Source: Solen grandis
Lineage: Eukaryota; Mollusca; Bivalvia; Adapedonta; Solenidae
DNA: 64,000 nt
Assembly (NCBI GenBank): GCA_021229015.1
Contig: CM037782.1
Coordinates: 45,449,040-45,513,039, forward strand
Direction of reading: 5' to 3'
The notes beneath the pieces are model-generated. The model did not search any database and had not been told where the DNA came from. It was given only the letters and a program-made list of their open reading frames with translations. Made by a program: the position numbers and the translations under genes. Shown here in pieces: positions 1 through 12,409 of the stretch (the first letter of the stretch is position 1; each line of letters starts with the position of its first letter).

Positions 1-189
1 TGACAATGCCTTATAATACTATAGGGATATGGCAAGGGTCGAGAATGAAAGAAAAGAGGAAAAAAAAGAAAAGAAAACTTTTGGCCCATTTTTCTTTTTT
101 TACATGAACCTAGAGCATAATTTCAGAAGGATGCCATGCAAGTTTCGCCATAAGCAAGTTATTTGGGCAGATACATGTATTGTTTACGT

Positions 190-1455
190 TTTTAGCTCAC
201 CTGAGCACAACGTGCTCATGGTGAGCTATTGTGATCGCCTTTTGTACGGCGTCTGTCATCCGTGCGTCAACAATTTCCTTTAAACAACATCCCCCCCTAA
301 ACCGCTGCATGGATTTGACCAAACTTCACAGGAATCATCCTTATGATGCCCTCTATCAAGATTGTTCAAACTATTTTGATTGGTTGAAAAAGTAGGTCAC
401 GGGAGCTAAAAATAGAAATTAAAAAAGCAAACTTCAGTCATCTTCTGCAAAACTGCGAGGCCTAGAGCTTTGATATTTGGTGTGTAGCATTGTCTTGTGG
501 ACCTCTACCAAGTTTGTTCAAAGCATGACCCTTGGGTCAAAATTGGCCCCGCCCCAGGGGTCACTTGATTTTACATAGGCTTATATAGGAAAACTAACTT
601 CTAAGAAACCACAAGGCTTGGAGTTTAGATATTTGGTGTGTAACATTGCCTTATGGACCTCTGCCAAGTTTGTTCAAATCATGGCTCTGGGATCAAAATT
701 GGCCCTGCCCCAGGGGTCACTTTATTTTACATAGACTTAAATAGGAAAATCTTCTTCTCAGAAACAAAAAAGCCTGGAGTTTAGATATTTGATTTGTAAC
801 ATTGCCTTATGGACATCTACTTAGTTTGTTCAAATCATGGCCCTTGGGTCAAAATTGACCCTGTCCCCGGGGTCACTTGATATTAAACTTGACATGACTA
901 TTTGGGTTTACCGTCGCTTCGACAATATTTTAGTCATATAGCGACGTCCAGCTAATTACAAGTGGAGGAAGACCCCAAATGCACGAATGCATCCGGGGGG
1001 TAAAACCACCGACCTACCGCAAGCCAGCTGGAAGGCTTCCTCACATGAAAATCCGAATGATCATGCCGGGATTCGAACCCACGCTTTGAGGGGCTGCGTG
1101 AGTGTTAAAGTCAGCGACATTACGCTCTCCCCTTCCCTCACTTGATTTCACATAGACTTACATAAGAAAGATTTTTAAAGGATATCCTTGTCAGAAATCA
1201 CAAGAACTTGGGTTTAGATATTTGATATATAATATGGCCTTGTGGACCTTAACCAAGTTTTCAAATCATGGCCCTGGGGTCAAAAGTGGTCCCACGCTAT
1301 AGTTAACTTGTTTTTTTTGACCACATCTTTTTGTGTGGAATTAAGATTATATTGTTGTTCTTCTGCATGGATTTTGCATTCTGTATAACTATGTTGTAAA
1401 AGGCAATGGAATCAATATTTCTCAGGTGAGCGATTCAGGGCCATCTTTGCCTTCT
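190..1455. repeat. Mollusc-type 'CTCACCTGAG' repeat element with internal ~157-bp tandem units
   Basis: The element opens with GCTCACCTGAGCACAACGTG near 196 and ends with CAGGTGAGCGATTCAGGGCC near 1423-1442, so its ends are rough inverted repeats. Inside, a unit carrying 'CAAAATTGGCCC..CCCCAGGGGTCACTT..TTTACATAG' recurs at about 537, 694 and 851 (spacing about 157 bp), and a decayed one lies near 1272. A SINE has split one unit (882-1137). A truncated second copy of the right end lies at 62020-62320. No coding capacity is visible. I recognise it as a common bivalve repeat type but cannot assign a database name. Confidence 0.7.
882..1137 (-). mobile_element. tRNA-derived SINE (family 2), nested insertion with 9-bp target duplication
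   Basis: Read on the minus strand, the element starts with a tRNA-like head carrying a box-B match (GGGTTCGAATCCC, about 1070-1083). A conserved central part follows (GCTTGCGGTAGGTCGGTGGTTTTAC), and the tail reads GTCGCTATATGACT..GACGGTAAACCCAAATA. The 9-bp direct repeat TCACTTGAT at 873-881 and 1138-1146 flanks it exactly, so it retroposed into the older repeat. Fragments of the same family lie at about 37395-37585 and 41830-41900. Confidence 0.8.
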
Positions 1456-2345
1456 TGTATTTTTGTAAGATGGAAGCCCATAAGAGATATTTCGTTTTCT
1501 AAATCGTAACCATTTGGCATCAACCAAGCATTAAATTGCTCGTAACAATGGTCTCCGTGCAACTGGGCGGTCAAATGCCAAAGACGCGCCAGATGATGAC
1601 TTATTTATCCAATTTCGGTTGATTTACCATATATCCTCTCAATCTGTGAATTTAACTTGATTTAAAACTAAACAATCACACTACTGAATGATTTCAAATG
1701 AACCGTGATTATACTCTATATTCACCGTGCTGTATCATAGCGGCGCTAAACCAATTTGTTCTTTAAGTAGTATAGATATGAAATGAAAACCTTTATCTCA
1801 TGATTAAATTCTGAAGTTCTTCTCCACGATCAGATTCGTTTTCCTTTTTTATTCAAAATCCAAGAGTTTATATCACATTCGGCGATTCGTCTTTGAAGAG
1901 AATTATCAGTAATTTAGCATTTTCATGAAATGTACAATCGACATACAACGTACAATGAAATGTACCCCTGGAAACACACAATGTTAACGTTAGGCAAGAG
2001 CTGTACTGTGAGTAATGTCCAATCAAGAATCTAAAATAATTTTGTAATACTTTTAAAGTCCAATTTTGTTTTGCTTTTTTTCATAAAATTATATTAACTT
2101 TCTCTTGAAGAAGTGAGATTTTCTTTTGAATTTTGTCGTTTTTGGTTCTTATTCAGGTCTTTCAGAAAAAGCCGTATATGCAAAAAAGGCATGTTTATAA
2201 AGATTTTTCCTTTATAATGATATCCTTTCACTTTATAAAGACAGACAATATAGAAAGCCATTTGCACGTAATTGTTTCGACGTTTTATGAATTACCAAAG
2301 CTTCGTTATTATTACAATGTATATATTGTTTACAACTAAAGCCGT
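1456..2345. other. Intergenic, nothing recognised
   Basis: This is AT-rich sequence. The open frame at 2133-2339 has no recognisable domain and is lysine/phenylalanine/tyrosine-rich, as expected for chance frames. The stretch from 2345 onward starts to align with the lectin unit B downstream flank (12165 onward). Confidence 0.5.
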
Positions 2346-2832
2346 CACCAAATTAGGTTGGTGTAATACAGCATCTGATCTTAAATAAATCGGTCAACAA
2401 AATTATGAAATCATTCTATATATTTCTTTCCAGACATCAAAATAATAGAACAGTAAAAGATATAACCTTTCTCTCATTACTTTTATTATACCATTAAAAA
2501 GTGGTCACCCAGGAAAGTCCGTGAACCGGGTTTGTTTCCGCAAAGACAAAATTATTTTTTTAAATATATATTACAAAGTTTGCTAAGGATCACTTTTTAA
2601 CATTAGTTATTTCGTTTATATTATCACTATACAAAATCAGATTGCTACAAAAGATAAACCGATATTCATGCCTCATAAACGTGAAGTGCAGTTATTAATT
2701 TGACGTGTACGCTTCGTAGGAGAAGCACGGGGAAAGACATACCCGTGAAATTTGTTTAGTTATGGCCATTTGTGCATGTATCAAGATTTTGCATGTGCTA
2801 TCGTCAAACTTTAATTCAATTTTATGTAATGT

Positions 2833-3575
2833 ATGGCCGAACCACAAGTTAGACGTCATCAATGCAAAAATGAGATGAATAGTGTCATTGGAGTGCTTGA
2901 GGCTGGGTTTTCAGAGCTGCAGGTTGTGCATGTTCTTGGGTTGTCCCAGGGCGTTGTCTCCAAAATGTGGAATCGATTCCAAATGTCGTGAAATGTATTG
3001 CATCTATTGGCCAAAGGTCGAGAACGCTTTACGACTCAAGCTCAAGACCGATTTATTGCCCTTCAAGCTCGACGCCTCCGGTTCAGCGACGCAACGTAGT
3101 GACTTGCGGAATGCTACTGGTATGGGTATAAGTACACAAACCATTAGAAATTGGTTGCATGAGGCTGAATTGATGACACGACGGCCTGCATACGCATCTC
3201 ATTGACACGACACCATGTTCAAATGCATTTTGAATGGGCACGAGATCATGTTACGTGGACCAAGAATGACTGGACCCCAGTTTTATTCACAGATGATTCA
3301 AGATTCTGTGTGGTCTTCACGGAAAGGTGGGCTTGGGTTTGGATAATGCCAAATGAACGTATAGCAGAACATGATCGTTATGGCGTGGGTTTAGTCATCG
3401 TGTGGGCGGGAAACAGCTCTCGGGGACAACGGCACATTAATGACAGAGAAATATGTCAATGAAAGTTTTGGATGTCCATGTACGCCGTATGCAGGTGCTT
3501 TAGGTCCTGATTTCATTCTGATGGATGATAATGCCCGTGCACACAGGGCCCGCATCACCAACCAGTATCGTCAGA
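2833..3575 (+). pseudogene. Degenerate Tc1/mariner-superfamily transposase (Tc1-like)
   Basis: Starting at ATG 2833, the frame reads an N-terminal helix-turn-helix of Tc1 type (motif VIGVLEAGFSELQVVHVLGL, then SQGVVSKMWNRF). Later fragments in shifted frames include IRNWLHEA, the first catalytic region FTDDSRF near 3288-3308, and the second catalytic region (ILMDDNARAHR) near 3517-3549. Frameshifts and an in-frame TGA after the HTH half show it is dead. The third acidic residue and the C-terminal end are missing, because sequence identity stops at about 3575 where lectin exon sequence resumes. The element occupies the place where the C-terminal part of the unit A lectin exon should be, so insertion was accompanied by loss of about 200 bp of target. 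Confidence 0.8.
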
Positions 3576-3984
3576 GTGAGCTTCAATTGTGCGATTTAAA
3601 TGTTTGACCTTTCTTCCAATTTGTATACACCATAACAGAAGATGCATTCTTAATGTCGTTTCCGCGCGTCCAGACCGAAAGTTTTCCTGCAATTATATGA
3701 TAGACGAACTCATCCTTATCAAAGCCTTTCAACAAAGCAGCCTCCAAACCCCATGCATTGGTTATTTGCTTCTTCCCAAGTTGAAGGGCCAATAATCTTA
3801 TAGCAGGAGTGCAGAAACAGGTTTGGATTGTCTTCTCAGGCTGGATTTGATACTTGAAAGAAAGTCAGTAAATAAGTAATCACGCAAATAAATGATTGTG
3901 ACCATAAAAATGCTTAGCATTTAAAAAAAATAAAAAAGATCCAGCACCGCCAAACCAAAACCGTTTAAAATAATACCGATGTAT

Positions 3985-4155
3985 TAACACTTACTTCGGA
4001 CGGTTATATGGGAAGTTTCAAGACTGATAAGCACGGTGTCAGAATGATGTGACTTGGTGTTGTATCATGTCACTTTTCTTTGATGTATCCCAGTGAAGGG
4101 CACTATGTTTTTGTCCTCAAGTGACTACAATATTGTCGATCATTACGAAAATTAA
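3985..4155 (+). mobile_element. SINE family 1, degenerate 3' part
   Basis: The segment matches the body of the SINE at 26972-27269: a diverged 'AGTTTCAAGACTGATA', 'GATGTGACTTGGTGTTGTAT', 'CATGTCAC' and a decayed 'ATTGTCG..ATTA' tail. The tRNA-like head is missing. It sits in the intron of the unit A lectin pseudogene and has no clear counterpart in unit B. Confidence 0.6.
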
Positions 4156-4159
4156 ACAG

Positions 4160-5768
4160 AGGAAAAAGGCTTGAAAAAAGAATAAAAATGGAGGAGAAAT
4201 AAAAAGCAAAAGCAAACAAAGGAAGAGAGAAAAAGAATGATTAATTGAAAGCATATACAATATAATAATCGATTCAGTGAAGATGAATAATATAGAATTA
4301 CATGGTAAACTGTCAATGGGATGTAATCATTATTACCAAGGACGAACTTGTCAAAGTTATAGACATTCGTGTTATACACATATTTCAATAAAAAATCAAT
4401 ATAATGTCAGTCACACGAAAGTTAAGTACAAATTGTTATGCATTTTGTCGATTCTTTTAAACTTACTATAAATAATTTTTCTTTTTGTTTAACGGATCAA
4501 GTTTGTAATTATGACCTTATTAACTTGACTGGACACGTGCAGCACAGTTTGTAAATATAAATTTTATGTTCCATCATCATCTGTTAATTGATTTCATATA
4601 AATGACACTTAATACAATTTATACTCATTTTGATCAGTTGAATGGCATTTTCTCTGGTGTTGCACGAGTGACCTCACTAATTATTAGTATCATTTTAAGT
4701 TAGGGCTGTTTTTTATTACTTCATCATGGCATGTTTCATGCATGTGATTAAAACCACAAAAACTATAAAATTGTCAGTTTAACATAAATAAGCACACACA
4801 AAATTCTAAAACACAATCATGTAGTTAATCAACACATACTAGCAGTATATTAAAACACATAAACATGCATACAAACATTACTCATTATGGAAATAACGGA
4901 AATTTAAAAATAAACAAGATTAATTGAATAAAGTAATTTAATGTTATTTACTAAAATTTTAGAAAATAGAGAAAGGTTAAAGAGTTTTGATTTTTTTTAA
5001 GTTAAAAAGATCATATTATTTATAAAAATTTGGGTTTCTAAAGTGATACAAAGGTACATTTTCAACCTTTAATCTGTCAGTGGGAAAATGTAGACATTCA
5101 AAAAGAAAGGGAAATTCATCACCATGTGCATTACTAGAACATAATTACGTATTCTTTCATTAATGTTAACATTAAATTGCGACCTTTCTCAATATGAAAA
5201 TAGTGTTTCGATGTTCAAAATGTACAGAAATATAGAACAAGGTTCGTATACTCTTCAAAACAATGTCCAGACATATGCATTCTGTATACCATACATTTGG
5301 AGGAGTTCGACACTTATCGTCTCCAATCAAGCAAAAAGTGATTATACAATATGGTTTTGATTAAGGATTTAAACTAATTAAATTATCAATCTTTAGATGA
5401 ACAAAATATTCAGACAAACAAAAATCACCTAAGCAGGTTTTTACAAGTGAAATCCAAGGGAATACAACAACACATGTATAAACGAATAATGGTGATATAT
5501 TGTATTGAGTTTTATCATAATCAATCAATTTGTTTATGTATATTTTATTGTATTTAACAATTGTCCATATTATATCAAAATAGTACAAGAATTAAGAAGA
5601 AACTGATATTGCCTGTGTGTGTTTTTAAACAGCACATGTATGTGATTTAAAATTTGATGGTTAAAAGAAAACACCAAATTATGGATGCAGCATAGGTGTA
5701 ATTTCAGAAATCATTATTTTCCATTCTGTAAAAACATATTTTAAAATGAATAATGATAAAATACTCAC
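4160..5768. other. Intron of the unit A lectin pseudogene, AT-rich
   Basis: The open frames here (for example 4152-4388, 5163-5360) show no domain. The part 4155-4340 aligns with unit C at about 22130-22320 (shared 'ACATGGTAAACTGTCA'-like stretch), which extends the evidence for a third unit. Confidence 0.5.
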
Positions 5769-6742
5769 TTGATATACTTCATTTACTTCCCAAGCGCCGG
5801 CACCCAGGGGTAAACTTGGCGAAGTACAAACCAGATTTGTGTTACAAACTTCAACGTTGTCAAGTAACATGCACGATCTATCGCTTTGACGATGCACAAA
5901 ACATTTTTCCAGTTCATCGATGGATATGTGAATCGCGCATTTGAACTTAAATGCTTCAGTAAAGACAACATTTGTCGTATTGTTCAAATGACCACAGCTA
6001 CACACATTTTGTATCTTTCGAATTGTAAAGAAAATTTTGAGCCACATGCTGTATATTGGTATTTTTCAAGTATATGTAAAGCGAGTGCAGCAATAGCATA
6101 GGCTATATAAAAGTGTCACATCATTGAATATATATTTAAGTGATGTCTTGAACCATGCACTAAATCAAATGCTTTGAACGTTGTATATCAGTTTCAAAAT
6201 TACTTGATTCAGTCATACTGTTATAAATGAGAAATATTGGTTATTTTATACAAGCATGTCAATTTTCCGTTCGATCAGGACAAACATCCGTTTCACGTTA
6301 TGTTATGGTAGTGTGTTCAGGCCATTTCCTTATCCTAGTAAACAGCTTTCCTCAATGAAGATGAAATGTTTATTTTCAATGTAAATATAATTGCCATTTG
6401 GATATTGACATAATATTTTAGATGTGACACTATTTGTAATATTTTCACTATAATATGAATACAAATGAATAACGTGAATTGTTCATATCCATCAAACTAT
6501 CTCAACACATCTCAAACACAAAAGTGTGAATTTATCTTCCAGCATTTCAATGTTAAGGCAAAATTACATTTTCAGCCAAATCCGCTTGCAAACAAGTAGT
6601 GCTTGTTAACCAATAAATTTTGATTTTAAAATATTTTATCTATATTTTATTTAGTTATATGGAGAAGCAGTTGTGTTATCTATCTTAAAATGCGCTAAAT
6701 TTTCCAGAGTGAAATATCTATAGTTGTCTTTATTGGATTTCA

Positions 6743-6774
<32 letters not shown>
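6743..6774. repeat. (AT)n(GT)n microsatellite
   Basis: An uninterrupted AT run is followed directly by a GT run. It lies upstream of the unit A lectin pseudogene. Confidence 0.95.
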
Positions 6775-8441
6775 AATATCATCTGTAACAGTTAGTGTAT
6801 CAACCAAGTATATTTTTGCGTGCATTTGTTTGTTGGAATATTCATATGATCAAATTACGATTAAAAATTAATTGTTCATAAACTATGTACATTCGAATCA
6901 TACATAAATCTTTTATGATTTCAGTTCCTTTGTCTGGATGAAAAGAGTATATGCCCGCCCGAAATATTTATGTTTGATTATACCTGAAAATCATAGGTTT
7001 ATTCTATGTTTATTGAAATATTGTCATTTTAGGTAACTTACAAAATGCGTGCCAAAACTAAATAAAACGTCAGTACATCATCCAATTTACCTGTCTATTG
7101 TATCGATACTGAATATTGAGCATATAAAATAAGAGCGCCAGATGCGGCTGGTGCCATTTTGTATTTGTATATATTGAGAACGTCTTAACAACAGCCCCTT
7201 ACGAATAAAGGTCACATTTAATTTGATAATGTTAATTTATGTAAAAAATGTATAAAGCATTCCTCTTTCTAAATTGTGTTTATTATGCAATAAAATAAGA
7301 CCATAACATTAATTGATATTTACTTTCAATGAAATACCAATAGATTATACAAACTTAAGGTCTTGAGGAAACGTAGCCACAAGAAAATATTAATGAAAAA
7401 ATAAAGGGTATCAGTCTCCATGTGCTTTTTAAGAAGGCTTGATCAGTTTTGGTTTTTTATTTTAAAAATTTTCACGAAACCGTTCGCAGATGTATGCCAC
7501 CATAATGTGCTAAATATGAATGTGGTCCAATCATGCCGGTACTTAGAAAATTTAACTACTTCAAGACAGTTTTAATACACCGTTGTTTAGTGTTTTAATC
7601 ACCGTGCATGTTTGATCTAAATTAAATCGCAACATTTTTAATTACCGATACAATCATCGTTCTAACTGCTTTTCGGTTTGGAGCTTCTTTTTGTCTGGCA
7701 CTCTGCTATCAGATATCAAAACTTGAAGTTTAAGAGGACAAGTACTTATTTTTTCTTATGGCGTATTCGCGTATTTACTATATAGTCCTAGGAATAATGG
7801 TCCTTAATGGTTAAACTGTACCTAGTTGTTTTTTATTAATATTTTGAACAAAAGGAAATTTATACCTTCTAAATTCATATGTTTAATTTGCAGTATAAAA
7901 AGGTTAATATGGCGTGCTAGATTACGTATTTCATTTATTCCTACAGTCTTGTATTTGCTTAAACTTAAAAATTAGTATTTTTTAGTTATTGCCTTTGGTA
8001 CAGCTTGTAATTATGTAAACATAAGTTTGCCAACAACAAATATTGACCCGTACAACTATCGACGACTATCTATTAAGATATTTTACAAAGAAAGGACAAA
8101 AATGTAAATGATCAGAGATGATATCAAATTGATAAAATATGTGTGTAAGACTAGTAAAAATGTCCGTCTGCGCTCTTTTTCTTCTATATATACCCCTGCA
8201 CTGGAAAGGGATGGTCGCAGATTTTCCCTTGCCGTCGCCCTCTCCAAAACTCCAATCAACGTTTATAAGCATGGGAGATTTTGTATCTAGGGTTTTGATT
8301 ACCGAGTTGTGGATCATATTATGCGAAACATGTGATACTGTAATAGGAAGTTTTGTGGCTGCAAACATAACTCAAAATTTTCTTAAATTATCAAATTTCA
8401 ATGATTTGCCCCGGAATTCATCCGATGTATTACATTTGTAT

Positions 8442-8471
8442 ATAAATAAATAAATAAATAAATAAATAAAG
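8442..8471. repeat. (AAAT)n microsatellite
   Basis: Seven or so tandem AAAT units at the 3' edge of a segment shared by units A and B. Unit B has only a short remnant at the same place, so the array expanded in A after duplication, or contracted in B. Confidence 0.9.
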
Positions 8472-9363
8472 TGGTAATGATGTTTGCAAGATTTAGTTTT
8501 AAGGAGGTTAATGGGCGTATCATCTTAGAATCGCGCTGTCCCTTGCGTTGATATGATGCAAATTGATCAATGCACAATACTTCTTATTATGTTTATTTAT
8601 TTGAATATGTAAAAAGATGACCAAATAACATATGTAAATCCTAAATAATTTTGTGAATTAATGGACATTTTTGCGAATACAATTTTAGGCATATTCTAAA
8701 TAAAATTAATTTTTGTCTTAAGAAGTAACCCTAAATTTGTGGCCAATCAGAAGCCCTGGAAATTCAAATTTATTTGCGACTTATTTTAATAAAACACCTA
8801 TTTTTTACCATTTACAATATAGATTGATCTATTTGACAATGTTAGTATTTCACAACCTATATATCGCTTCTATTTTCTTAATAGACTCTATCCGATACTA
8901 ATATAACATGCCTTAGTAACGACCAAATTATTTATTCGTTAAAATATCATTTACCGTACTTTTTGACAGATTTTGAAGGACACAAATTCACAATTTAGCT
9001 TTTTTTTTAAATCTAAATTTAGTTAAATTATCACTTTATAAGAAGCTGTAGTTAAGGTTGAAAAACATGCACGGGGAGATATATAATTTTTCAGATTTTT
9101 AGATCTTTATGTACGTGGATTTCATCTGAAAAATACTACTAAAATAATTATCTGAAAATTTGTAAACTTTAAGCCCTTGTGTAATTAATTTTTAAGTGAT
9201 TTTTAATTTCCATGCACATTTCATGTCTTTTTCATCTGCAACAAAAACAGAAAAAAATCTATGAACGAATTGGGATGGAATATCCTTTACAAGTAATTTC
9301 TTCATGAGTGATTTAATATGCTATACACATATTGACAATGGGCCAATATTCACCAAATGTGGC

Positions 9364-9453
9364 ATACGGACTCTTGCGAATTTCGCAAATACCTAGGAGC
9401 ACGAATAATCGTTACAATTTTAATCGTACGGGCAATGTAACTGAGGCAGTACT
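9364..9453. other. Strongly conserved noncoding block, copy in unit A
   Basis: About 85 bases, beginning at CTCTTGCGAATTTCGCAAAT and ending in GGCAGTACT, differ at a single position from 17566-17656 in unit B. Flanking duplicated sequence has many substitutions and indels. No open frame common to both copies is evident. The block includes a short palindrome (TTGCGAATTTCGCAA). A distal regulatory element of the lectin genes or local gene conversion would both explain it. Confidence 0.6.
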
Positions 9454-9727
9454 CAGTAACTCAGTCAGAAATAAATACACCAGTATGACTTGAGAATGTC
9501 GAGGTAGAGGATCTAACGCACAACAATATGCCAATTATATTTCACATGAGCTTGGATTTGATGTTTACTTGTCAGTCTGAGATTGCGTTTAAACGTATTT
9601 TTAAGAACAGCTGTGGGGATGCATAAAAGTCAATATTCCATCCAATATATCACGATTAAATTTACATAATCTCTGGTTACCAAAAGTACTCAAGTACCAA
9701 AAAATAAAATCCGTGACACATGTTTAC

Positions 9728-9728
<1 letters not shown>

Positions 9729-9767
<39 letters not shown>

Positions 9768-9768
9768 C
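9729..9768. repeat. (AAC)n microsatellite
   Basis: About 13 AAC units exactly at the end of homology between units A and B. Confidence 0.95.
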
Positions 9769-9769
9769 G

Positions 9770-12164
9770 CATTGATAATATTAATGATATTACAAAAGTA
9801 ATGAATACTTTATCAGTGATAAAACAATAAATATGCACTTAGCATGCTGGAATGTGTTAGTGAGTGACTGTAGTGCAAATGTTTTAGCGTTGTAGAAAAT
9901 ACATATGCTCAGCATTGTTTGTTGCAATGGTGCTTAGTGGTTAACAGGTGTGTTTTATAAAAGTTTTATAAATATATTTGTTTTACATTGATTGCATTCT
10001 GATATGTACATCCTTTAAGGAAATGCATTTCTCATAAATCTAGTACATTGTTTTTTGTTTTGTGCTTTTTTGGTGCTTATATTTTTGAGGCTGAAATAAA
10101 ATCATATGCATTCATACTTACCCCTACCAGTGGGGAGTAATTGTTTCAATATTGATTGAGTTTCATTAATGTTACATTGACCTATACCGCGACAACCCCA
10201 CTTTAAAAATATATGCAATACCGTATTTTATTGATGCTTTCTATTGTTTCGCAATGCCAATTACCATAATAAATGATAAAATTTCATCCACAAACCTGCA
10301 CATTACTGGATCAAACTCTGAATAACGTAAATCCTATTCCTTACATGTTCCACATGATTTTCTCTAATTTGGAATACTTTAATATATAAAGACTACATAA
10401 TCGAAATAAAAGATATCAAACGGCCGTAGATTTAATTAGATAAGAAAGAATACATTTTGATATTGCAAACCTACTCTAGGCGACCAGGATTTCAGTCTCA
10501 AATCTGTGACCAGTTGGTTAGCTTATTTAAATACACAATGTAATTTATCGTCATTCAATCAATATGATCGGGGACACCAATCTGCTCAACCATCCTCTAT
10601 CTCATCCGACAACTCCTTTTTAAGACCAATGTATTGCATCTATAAGGTTTTGAATGTTTTTTTGAAGTGCTTAAAGCAAGATATTTTGTGACAAAGTCAT
10701 CAGTCTTATACACATACCCCTTGCTCAAGCATAAAAAAGTGCATCAGAATCTTGTTATACATATCCCTTAACCCTTTCAATGAAATTGTCTTTATTTTTT
10801 TCCATTTTCCTTATATTCCGGGGCTTAAAATTTATGATTTTAGAAGAAATAATACTTTGATATAATACATCAAAGCCTACAATAAGTAATTTTCCAAGAT
10901 TAATTAAAAGAAATAAAAAACATATGAAAAGACAACCCATTTCAGATTTGTTTTTATTGCAAGAAAAAAATGCAGCAGGCGTATCTTTTTTCACGAATTT
11001 AAAATATTTACAGGTATCAGTTTCAAAATCTGAGTATATGATGCTATATGGTGTATGAATGAAATATCTTAATTGTACTGTAAACAACATGAACACGTTC
11101 ATTTGTGTTTTTGGTGATATTCCTCGGCGCTCGCAATATATAAATTTCATTTGATAGTTCTATATCTTTTTCAGAATTATTTAGCTTCAGCTATATTTTT
11201 GAACAAGAGAAATATTGATCATTTCATAAAACCATAACAATATTAGTTTCTGTTTGTATGAAAGATTATTTATTTAAATATTACAACACGCTTACTTCTG
11301 AATGCTTTATGAAAAATGACATGTGCATGCATGTTACGTTTTACTTTTCTATGTTGCCTCATTGTATATCTGATAGACGGTTTCAAATGACAAGTATGTA
11401 TTGCTAAATGTTATGTGCTTACTGGCTATTAATATGGCAGTAGGGTTAGGGATAGGGTTAAGATCCAGGTGCTTACTATCAAATGATACATTACAAACGA
11501 GAAGAGCAAGCATGCATGTATATGCAAATAGCTTTATCATATTTTTTTGGGAAGTTTATAGTGTTAAATGCTTTGTGCTTTCTACCAAATAAGAACTGCA
11601 AAATTATCAAGACTGTGTGATTATAATGCTTAATAATGGTAGTTGATTGCAGTTCCTAAAAGCGCAGAGAGTTAAAACCATAATTTATTTTCAGGTGTAA
11701 TGGCACTTGTCAAAACAAGACATTTTATATAAGTGTAGGATAAAGTCTATTTAAAAATTAGAAGCGATGATAAAGTTGTGAAACACTAACATTGCCAAAA
11801 CTAAGCACTAAGCAGTAAACCTTGCACATTAAACATATTCGAAACTGGGAACCAAAATGAAAATTCACATTATGCTAGGACCCATTCTTAATGAAGACAG
11901 ATCACTCTAACAATCTCTGTGCAGTATGTAAGACGAAGCGTACGCTTGCATATGCGTTCCAGGACAAATCTTACAATCAACAAGGATAAATGTCCAGAAA
12001 GAAACAATATTTTGGCGACTGATTATTAATTTAAATGCATAAAAGTATGGAAAACAACTTTATGTGAATTCACACCAATACATATATCTTCACGACTAAA
12101 ATCGTCATGAAACTAAAAAGATGTAGTTGCGTTAAGGCAACTGATCATTGATAAAATAATGAGT
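9770..12164. other. Spacer between lectin units A and B, nothing recognised
   Basis: AT-rich sequence. The open frames at 10506-10691, 10755-11150, 11349-11540 and 11401-11592 carry no recognisable domain; the first two overlap low-complexity T/A runs. Confidence 0.45.
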
Positions 12165-12321
12165 CGATCAAAATATAATGTATTTGTTTGGCGTTAAATC
12201 ATTCTGAATCATTTCTTTCCAGACTTCAAATTGATATAACGGCAACAAATTTAACCTTGCCTTCATTACATTATTATTCAATGAAACAAGGTGGTCACGT
12301 TACTAAAGTCTTGAACAGGAT

Positions 12322-12327
12322 TTTATT
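12322..12327 (-). promoter_or_regulatory. Candidate poly(A) signal of the unit B lectin
   Basis: AATAAA on the minus strand, about 85 bases past the lectin stop codon. Confidence 0.45.
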
Positions 12328-12409
12328 CCGACAGGATGAAAGCGGCAGTGCCAACACATATTATCGAAATCTACTTCATATGTAGTCATTACTTATAATA
12401 ATTCTTAAT

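Larger units (their letters stand above)
3590..6124 (-). pseudogene. C-type lectin pseudogene (unit A paralogue)
   Basis: It has the same two-exon plan as the intact gene at 12410-13890. Exon 1 (6124 down to 5769) keeps the Cys-rich N-terminal module and a GTGAGT donor, but the second ATG is followed at once by TGA where the intact copy has AGC, and an indel shifts the frame near residue 28. Exon 2 (about 3853 down to 3590) has lost the AG of the acceptor used by the paralogue (CAAGTATC instead of TAGGTATC). It carries a 5-bp deletion that frameshifts after the 'GGCFVE' region and a 21-bp deletion before the 'SSVMVYTNW' strand. It is cut off before the QPD/WND calcium-site region by the Tc1-like remnant. 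It cannot encode a functional lectin. Confidence 0.85.
2345..9735. repeat. Segmental tandem duplication, unit A (lectin pseudogene unit)
   Basis: Long stretches align in the same order and orientation with unit B. Pairs are 2345-2530 with 12165-12340; lectin exons 3590-3853 and 5769-6124 with 12540-12805 and 13540-13890; 6240-6360 with 14040-14155; 7160-7240 with 15825-15905; 7430-7570 with 16130-16265; 8020-8450 with 16690-17130; 9050-9725 with 17240-17850. Relative to B it lacks the mariner element, carries about 500 extra bases near 8500-8975 (or B lost them), and has a Tc1-like remnant at 2833-3575. Confidence 0.8.

Noticed and set aside
1070..1083. tRNA genes suggested by box-B matches (also near 26321, 27010, 52160, 62625)
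   Set aside because: Each lies at the head of a SINE body, without a foldable full cloverleaf at the expected spacing.
8066..8453. Overlapping frames of about 100 codons on both strands
   Set aside because: The region is shared with unit B, but the frames are not preserved there, so it is not coding.
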